The position numbers were made by a program, and so were the translations under genes. Below are positions 46,314-50,293 of a DNA stretch of 50,293 nt, piece by piece. Under the pieces are notes generated by a model that saw nothing but the letters and a program-made list of their open reading frames with translations, had not been told where the DNA came from and ran no database searches. Numbering within the stretch: the first letter of the stretch is position 1; each line of letters starts with the position of its first letter. This DNA is from Comamonadaceae bacterium (GTDB lineage: Bacteria; Pseudomonadota; Gammaproteobacteria; Burkholderiales; Burkholderiaceae_C), in contig CANFYZ010000018.1 of the NCBI GenBank assembly GCA_947451385.1, forward strand, positions 1 through 50,293, given 5' to 3'.

Positions 46314-46952
46314 TTACCTGCGTCCAAATCTACGTTCTAACAACTCTATGTGTTCCAAATCTGTCTGGCTTGTGACAGCAAGTCGGGTCGCTTCTAATCG
46401 ACCGACACAAAAATGAAGTCGGTTTATCGACATGATTTCTTCAGTTTGATTTCGCAGATGGTCGATTAATTCGTTGACTGTAAAAACGCCAGGAGGTTTG
46501 TTGGTTTTGAATTCAGCATTGCCGACAAAGACCACCACCGATTGGATGGCGCCGGAGGGCAGGAAGTCGAGTAGGTTCTCCACCGCTTGCTTATGCAGCA
46601 TATTTTGGAAAATGGGATTTTGAAACTTGAATTTGCGACCAAACAAAACTTGCGTCCACTGGTTGTGTTTGGCGTCAGCAAAAATCCAGCCGCTGTAATT
46701 TTTCGTTTCGATGACGAAAATCCCAAACCTCGATACCAAGATGTGGTCGATCTGAGTTGTTCTGTCGTTGATCTTAAGTGTGATGTGATTCAGAAGATGG
46801 AAGTCGGGTGGAACAAAATTGGTTTGGATCTTTTGAGATAGCCTCGCTTCAACTTGGTTCTGATAGGTGTGAGCGCGGTAGCGCCCCAGCATATAACCAG
46901 CTAAGACACCCACGGCTATGGCGACGAATAAGTTGGAGTTAGTGAACACCAT
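46314..46952 (-). CDS. NERD domain protein, membrane-anchored
   Basis: A 212-residue protein with a single N-terminal membrane segment (LFVAIAVGVLAGYMLGRY, residues ~6-24) followed by a NERD (nuclease-related) domain at ~45-165. The nuclease-like core is visible as TTQIDHILVSRFGIFVIETK with Asp and the E-x-K pair, then NYSGWIF. NERD domains resemble restriction-endonuclease folds and often occur with helicases or in defence and plasmid genes; catalytic activity is rarely shown. No partner helicase is adjacent. ATG 46952 is used; a TTG three codons upstream is possible. Confidence 0.8.
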   Translation of the reverse strand: MVFTNSNLFVAIAVGVLAGYMLGRYRAHTYQNQVEARLSQKIQTNFVPPDFHLLNHITLKINDRTTQIDHILVSRFGIFVIETKNYSGWIFADAKHNQWTQVLFGRKFKFQNPIFQNMLHKQAVENLLDFLPSGAIQSVVVFVGNAEFKTNKPPGVFTVNELIDHLRNQTEEIMSINRLHFCVGRLEATRLAVTSQTDLEHIELLERRFGRR

Positions 46953-46966
46953 AAAGATCAAAATTT

Positions 46967-47128
46967 TTACTGATTCTTTGAATTTTCTTTGGCCACGGCT
47001 TTTCCCAAATCATTTTCCGCCTTGCCATAAAATTTTTCTATTGATTTGCAGGGATGCCAAGGGATATCATCCCAGCGCCCAATCTGGCGCGCTACCCAAG
47101 AAATAAAATCCGCAAGATTAAATGTGCG
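46967..47128 (-). pseudogene. 3' gene fragment without start codon
   Basis: An open stretch of 53 codons with natural-looking composition: FNLADFISWVARQIGRWDDI, PWHPCKSIEKFYGKAENDLG, KAVAKENSKNQ-stop. There is no ATG, GTG or TTG in the first 40 codons, and a TGA sits directly upstream. It looks like the C-terminus of a gene whose 5' part was lost, perhaps when the oxygenase gene at 47153 arrived. Family not recognised. Confidence 0.45.
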
Positions 47129-47138
47129 TCATCATTTT

Positions 47139-47144
47139 AGGAGG
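47139..47144 (+). promoter_or_regulatory. strong ribosome-binding site that fixes a TTG start
   Basis: AGGAGG is 8 nt before the TTG at 47153, the optimum distance, so the oxygenase most likely starts there rather than at the ATG seven codons later. Confidence 0.65.
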
Positions 47145-47152
47145 TCATTGAC

Positions 47153-47716
47153 TTGATTAATGTCCAACCCTTCATGGCTCATGCCGACATCCCGGTCTTT
47201 GTTTGCGATCTTTCGCCCTTGACTGTCCATTTGGCGCTAGCTAAGCAGGCAATAGATGAATTGCGCATCAGTCATCCGCAATCACCCGAGTCCAATGTCA
47301 AAGCCACCTACATGAGTCCGTGGCGCAGTCATGAGCTGACGGATAAGTTCGGACCATTGTCACAAGTGGTTTTGGATGTGAGCAAGCAGGCCAGCCAATT
47401 GCTGTCAGCCAACTTGGATGCACTCAATCTAGAAATGGTTGTGAGTGAATGCTGGGGCATTGTTTACGAAGAAGCCAGCTACACACTGCCGCACAATCAT
47501 TTCCCTGCGGACTTCAGTTGTTCGATATATCTGGAAACGCATCCTGACAGTGCACCGATTATTTTTGCTGGCAAATATCCTTTGCAACCACAGCCCAATA
47601 TGCTGGTCATGTTTCCGGGTATCCTGACTCACGAAGTGCCGGCCACTCAGGGTCGCAGAGTGGTGGTGGCCATGAATTTGCATAAACTTGCCACCTTTGC
47701 CAACGTCAAGAACTAG
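47153..47716 (+). CDS. putative 2OG-Fe(II) oxygenase
   Basis: A 187-residue protein resembling the short 2-oxoglutarate/Fe(II) oxygenase family 2OG-FeII_Oxy_5 (TIGR02466-like). Candidate metal and cosubstrate residues are His114 and His116 (YTLPHNHFPADFSCSIYLE), His160 (FPGILTHEVPATQGRR) and Arg168/169. The double-stranded beta-helix strands follow (NMLVMFPG, VVVAMNLH). Substrate is unknown; such genes are frequent in phage and cyanophage genomes. The start is a TTG at 47153 fixed by a strong ribosome-binding site. No partner gene is evident. Confidence 0.75.
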   Translation: MINVQPFMAHADIPVFVCDLSPLTVHLALAKQAIDELRISHPQSPESNVKATYMSPWRSHELTDKFGPLSQVVLDVSKQASQLLSANLDALNLEMVVSECWGIVYEEASYTLPHNHFPADFSCSIYLETHPDSAPIIFAGKYPLQPQPNMLVMFPGILTHEVPATQGRRVVVAMNLHKLATFANVKN

Positions 47717-47728
47717 CCGCTTGAACTT

Positions 47729-47775
47729 TTAAACCCAGCCTTGGCGCCAGACCTCATTTTTTTGTAAAGCTACGC
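47729..47775 (-). pseudogene. remnant of a TIGR02450 Trp-rich gene 3' end
   Basis: Minus-strand codons read LQKNEVWRQGWV-stop, against LQNDEVWRQGWV at the end of the intact gene at 45590. Immediately upstream the matching WR codons are out of frame by one base, and nothing farther upstream aligns. It is therefore a truncated, frameshifted duplicate. Confidence 0.6.
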
Positions 47776-47879
47776 CACCTGGGGGCTAATTCATCGGAGC
47801 GAGAAGTGTTTAATACGGCAACATCGCCCTGAACAGGGCACTGGGTCGACTTTGGTCAGGTGGGCGACTCAAACTTACT

Positions 47880-48029
47880 TCAATCCACACACGCATCAGA
47901 AGTCCTCACATGAGCTTGCATCAGCCGTTCAGTCAAGAGGGGTACACCCTCTTTGTGAAGACAGGACACCCGATGATGGACTTCAGTGAAAGCGTCAGGG
48001 TCATGTGTGCCATATTTTTTGTTGTACAT
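47880..48029 (-). CDS. possible 49-residue hypothetical protein
   Basis: An ATG-initiated frame of 49 codons (MYNKKYGTHDPDAFTEVHHR, then VSCLHKEGVPLLTERLMQAH and VRTSDACVD). Its composition looks protein-like, but no ribosome-binding site or family is recognised, and it lies among gene fragments, so it may be another remnant. Confidence 0.25.
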   Translation of the reverse strand: MYNKKYGTHDPDAFTEVHHRVSCLHKEGVPLLTERLMQAHVRTSDACVD

Positions 48030-48067
48030 GACGATCTGTTTAAACTTTAGAAAGTGATGCACTTTGT

Positions 48068-49525
48068 ATGAACAAGATGGACGGTCGTTTGAGTTCTCAA
48101 GAGGAAACTTCTGCTGAGGTACTGGGTTTTTCCCTGAATATTGCGATTGAAACACTGTCGGAGATAGACAGGTTGGGTAAGAATTTTCTGAATGATTTAG
48201 GTCTAACCTCTCTGGATCCAGAATCTTTCTATCCTTATCACTACCGATTGAGATTTTTCAAGGAAATTAACTTGCGTCTCGGTTGGCCAGGACTGTTCAT
48301 GTTGGGGGCAAAGATACCAGAGCATGTTGAAAACGTTCTGGCAAAAAGAGGAACCCCATCAAACTATATGAAAGTAATCCGGCCTTTTTCCGACGAACTG
48401 AAGAATTCATATTCATCACAGGGCGAAGCAGATATTCGAAGTGCTCTGAAGAATCTGGTGATTCTGCATAACCAAGAGCTTTCTAACGACGCGCAAAGGG
48501 GGTTGAGAGGAAAAGATGCGATCTCTATCTGGTCGCATGAAGAAGAGCCAGCATCGGATGGAGAAATATCACGATTTCTGTTGAAAAACGTATCGTTGTC
48601 AGATCTCGAATTTGAAGCGGTTCTGAGAGGCAATTGCATTAATTGTTTCAGAAGAATATTTCCAGATGGCATTGATTTCAGTCTTGTCTATGTCCCTGAG
48701 CTGTCCCACAATGCAGGCCGACATAGACACTGTGTTTTCAGGTTGGCCTTCAAAGCGATGGAAGCCGATGTATCGCACAAGGCGCTTTGGTCGATTGAAC
48801 TGGAAAAGACCCAGAAGGAGCTATACAAAACAACTTTGGATTTTGCTTTTGATCAAGAAAAATTGGTTAAAGAGAAGATGCAAAAAATCCAAGATCTAAT
48901 GCTCAATGTATTGCCTCCAAAAATTGCTGCCCGATTAGAAGCTGGAGAAAAAAGCATCGCTGACAGCTGTCCTAACGCAACGATATTGTTCAGTGACATC
49001 GTTGGCTTTACCGCAATGTCTGCTGCCAAGTCTGCAGAAGAACTGGTGAACTTACTCAATGACTTATTTTCAAAATTTGATCGTCGCGCATTGACCTTGG
49101 GGCTTGAGAAGATCAAGACCATTGGAGATGCCTATATGGTGGCAGGGGGGCTGACCAGCGAAGATGGACAAGATGCCATTCGAGTGATTCACATGGCCCT
49201 TGGAATGCTTGATGATCTGACAGAGCTCAATCTGAAATACGGCATGGCTCTAGGTCTCCGAATAGGTGTGAATACAGGACCCGTTGTGGCAGGTGTTATT
49301 GGAGAAAGTAAATTTTCCTATGACCTTTGGGGAAATACAGTCAATATTGCGAGTCGAATGGAGTCCACCTCTGCTCCTGGAAAGATTCAAATTTCACCCA
49401 GCACCTACGCCCAGGTGAAAGACCACTTTGATGTTCAAGAACGTGAACTTATTGAATGCAAGGGTCTGGGAAAAATCATGACGTACTTTGTACATGGGGC
49501 ATTCAAAAAACCCGATACTTGGTAA
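48068..49525 (+). CDS. class III adenylate cyclase with unrecognised N-terminal sensor
   Basis: A 485-residue soluble cyclase. Residues ~295-480 form the class III catalytic domain with every key residue: metal-binding Asp310 (ILFSDIVGFTAMS) and Asp354 (IKTIGDAYMVAGG), adenine-selecting Lys350 and Asp419 (YDLWGNTVN), transition-state Asn426 and Arg430. The Lys/Asp pair predicts ATP rather than GTP. Residues ~240-295 are the signalling helix typical of such enzymes (LMLNVLPPKIAARLEAGEKS). Residues 1-240 have no domain I can name; they include FYPYHYRLRFFKEINLRLGW and a CINC...HRHC cluster (Cys190, Cys193, His219, His221, Cys222) that could bind metal or haem. No membrane segments. Base composition is AT-richer than the core genes. 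Confidence 0.85.
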   Translation: MNKMDGRLSSQEETSAEVLGFSLNIAIETLSEIDRLGKNFLNDLGLTSLDPESFYPYHYRLRFFKEINLRLGWPGLFMLGAKIPEHVENVLAKRGTPSNYMKVIRPFSDELKNSYSSQGEADIRSALKNLVILHNQELSNDAQRGLRGKDAISIWSHEEEPASDGEISRFLLKNVSLSDLEFEAVLRGNCINCFRRIFPDGIDFSLVYVPELSHNAGRHRHCVFRLAFKAMEADVSHKALWSIELEKTQKELYKTTLDFAFDQEKLVKEKMQKIQDLMLNVLPPKIAARLEAGEKSIADSCPNATILFSDIVGFTAMSAAKSAEELVNLLNDLFSKFDRRALTLGLEKIKTIGDAYMVAGGLTSEDGQDAIRVIHMALGMLDDLTELNLKYGMALGLRIGVNTGPVVAGVIGESKFSYDLWGNTVNIASRMESTSAPGKIQISPSTYAQVKDHFDVQERELIECKGLGKIMTYFVHGAFKKPDTW

Positions 49526-49614
49526 TCGTCCGTTAGAGCCTCAGTCGTGAAAACCATAAATGCTGATTGAAGCTAAACACGGATTCCGTCATTTGAAAGA
49601 AATTGTAGGTTGGC

Positions 49615-49734
49615 TCATCGCAGCCGTGCCGCCTTGATTTCCTGCCCCAACTCAATCACCGCCATGGCGTAGTAGCTGCTCCAGTTTCCAAAGGGTGTTT
49701 TAGTATTAAAAATACTGTGTTTCGAACGTGTTGT
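49615..49734 (-). pseudogene. decayed 3' gene end, copy B
   Basis: An open 39-codon stretch ending at a TGA: KHSIFNTKTPFGNWSSYYAM then AVIELGQEIKAARLR. Upstream it is closed by a TAG with no plausible start and no conserved domain, so this is the tail of a lost gene. The middle part corresponds to copy A at 46226-46297. Family not recognised. Confidence 0.55.
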
Positions 49735-49780
49735 CTAGCGCCGTAAACCGTTCGTAATAGCTTCATCAGCGTGCCTTGAT

Positions 49781-49880
49781 TTAGGGTTCAATCTTGCCAT
49801 CAAAAAAGGGCAGGGCGCTCCAGTTTTCGCAGTTCAGGTGTTCCAGTCCCTATTCCATTCGCCAGCCATTGTGTTTGCGC
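49781..49880 (-). pseudogene. decayed gene end with in-frame stop
   Basis: Minus-strand codons read RKHNGWRME-stop-GLEHLNCENWSALPFFDGKIEP-stop. The internal stop is TAG, one base from CAG. Composition is protein-like over ~32 codons. Just beyond the final stop the bases ATCAAGGCACGCTGA echo the IKAA-R ending of copy B. The upstream side ends exactly at the inverted repeat beginning at 49881. Confidence 0.45.
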
Positions 49881-50056
49881 ATTTGTAGCTAACCTTTCGG
49901 TGTGCTACTTTTCGTGGACGGAGAATAGCTTGGGCATTGGCACAAGCGTAAAGACTTTTGACGCTGGGCAGTGGCTGATTCACGGCAGTGTGTTGAACCG
50001 TTTTTGAGCCTGATTGGCAGCGTGCTTCACGCTACACCGCCAGGTTAGCTACAAAT
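49881..50056. repeat. 15-bp perfect inverted repeat bounding 146 nt
   Basis: ATTTGTAGCTAACCT (49881-49895) and its exact reverse complement AGGTTAGCTACAAAT (50042-50056). After a 2-base mismatch the symmetry continues (CGGTGT against ACACCG). An AGCGTG-CTT-CACGCT hairpin lies inside the right arm region (50019-50033). No flanking target duplication was seen. It could be a small non-autonomous element or a recombination site. Confidence 0.7.
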
Positions 50057-50105
50057 TTCAAATTCAGGTTGCCCTGACCGCGTGGCCGAAACTACGCTTG
50101 TGGCT

Positions 50106-50293
50106 ATGCAGGAATTGGAAAAACAGCAGGCAGCAAACGACACCCAGTATCTTCCGCCACGGCACCGCACACTGCCCATCCTTTCATCAGTCACGCCCAT
50201 TGCCAACTACCCCTCAAAGTTGCGCATTTTCAAGACCAATGCCAGCAGGTATTGGCAAGTGCGTTGTTTTCTTAAAGGCAGGACCTACACACA
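50106..50293 (+). CDS. tyrosine-type integrase, 5' part only
   Basis: An open frame running off the window edge. The first 62 residues end in NYPSKLRIFKTNASRYWQVR then CFLKGRTYT. This S-x-Y-W-Q-V-R-x-F-x-K-G-R-x-Y pattern is the beta-stranded N-terminal DNA-binding part of phage/genomic-island tyrosine integrases. The catalytic domain lies outside the window, so activity cannot be judged. The start may be ATG 50106 or an in-frame GTG at 50100 or 50082; no clear ribosome-binding site is visible. The inverted repeat ends 49 nt upstream. Confidence 0.6.
   Translation, partial: MQELEKQQAANDTQYLPPRHRTLPILSSVTPIANYPSKLRIFKTNASRYWQVRCFLKGRTYT

Larger units (their letters stand above)
47717..48067. 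other. 351-nt stretch without a confident gene
   Basis: It holds the decayed Trp-rich gene end (47729-47775), a GCCCTG-AA-CAGGGC palindrome (47826-47839) and one small minus-strand frame (47880-48029). No convincing promoter for the cyclase was seen beyond generic AT-rich sequence before 48068. Confidence 0.6.
49526..50105. other. 580-nt region without an intact gene
   Basis: It contains gene-end copy B (49615-49734), another decayed minus-strand gene end (49781-49880) and a 15-bp inverted repeat (49881-50056). A small AGTATT-AAA-AATACT palindrome lies at 49702-49716. No RNA gene was recognised. Confidence 0.65.

Noticed and set aside
49881-50056. Integron attC site
   Set aside because: Arm layout (AGCTAAC ... 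GTTAGCT with inner boxes) is suggestive, but the second base breaks the RYYYAAC rule, 176 bp is longer than usual, and the adjacent integrase start is phage-like rather than IntI-like.

Overview
The window looks like a chromosome segment from a betaproteobacterium, most likely a Comamonadaceae-type Burkholderiales (Limnohabitans / Rhodoferax / Polaromonas relatives). This rests on the gene order pyrG-kdsA-DUF1330-eno, high-GC coding style, -10 boxes of the TATAATCACG type, Bug-type (tripartite tricarboxylate family) binding proteins and overall protein similarity. No rRNA, tRNA, CRISPR array or complete insertion sequence was seen. The assignment is recognition by eye, not a database result.

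Layout. (1) 1-16 kb is core chromosome: a minus-strand run pyrG, kdsA, DUF1330, eno (cut by the window edge); coaBC and dut; a SlyD-type isomerase facing a RoxA-type ribosomal oxygenase; a small Ala/Pro lipoprotein gene with its own promoters and terminator; bamC-dapA; a methyltransferase and an SDR; and parE-parC. (2) 16-17.5 kb holds a RelE-type toxin with its antitoxin and a well-formed operator/promoter, then DUF1993, DUF2164 and RidA genes. (3) 17.9-30.4 kb is a double locus. On the minus strand lie a DUF2126 transglutaminase, a circularly permuted ATP-grasp/alpha-E fusion and a small transglutaminase. On the plus strand, beyond comEC, lie an unfused ATP-grasp and an unfused alpha-E gene. 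Together they look like a peptide ligation/processing system of unknown product. (4) 30.5-34 kb: a secreted alpha/beta hydrolase, a hexapeptide acetyltransferase and a type II NADH dehydrogenase.

(5) 34.2-42.2 kb is a catabolic locus: two Bug-type periplasmic binding proteins, a LysR regulator and a divergent, translationally coupled hyuA-hyuB-FAH operon. It is probably used to take up and open a cyclic amide or similar carboxylate of unknown identity. (6) 42.3-45.5 kb: an orphan homodimeric pyruvate-dehydrogenase-type E1 divergent from an Lrp/AsnC regulator, an arrangement recalling the mdeR-mdeB pair of 2-oxobutyrate metabolism. (7) 45.5-50.3 kb is an accessory, AT-richer patchwork: a Trp-rich small protein, a secreted hypothetical, a NERD protein, a 2OG-Fe oxygenase, a class III nucleotide cyclase with an unrecognised N-terminal domain, several decayed 3' gene ends, a 15-bp inverted repeat and the start of a tyrosine-integrase-like gene at the window edge. 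This is the most plausible genomic-island territory in the window.
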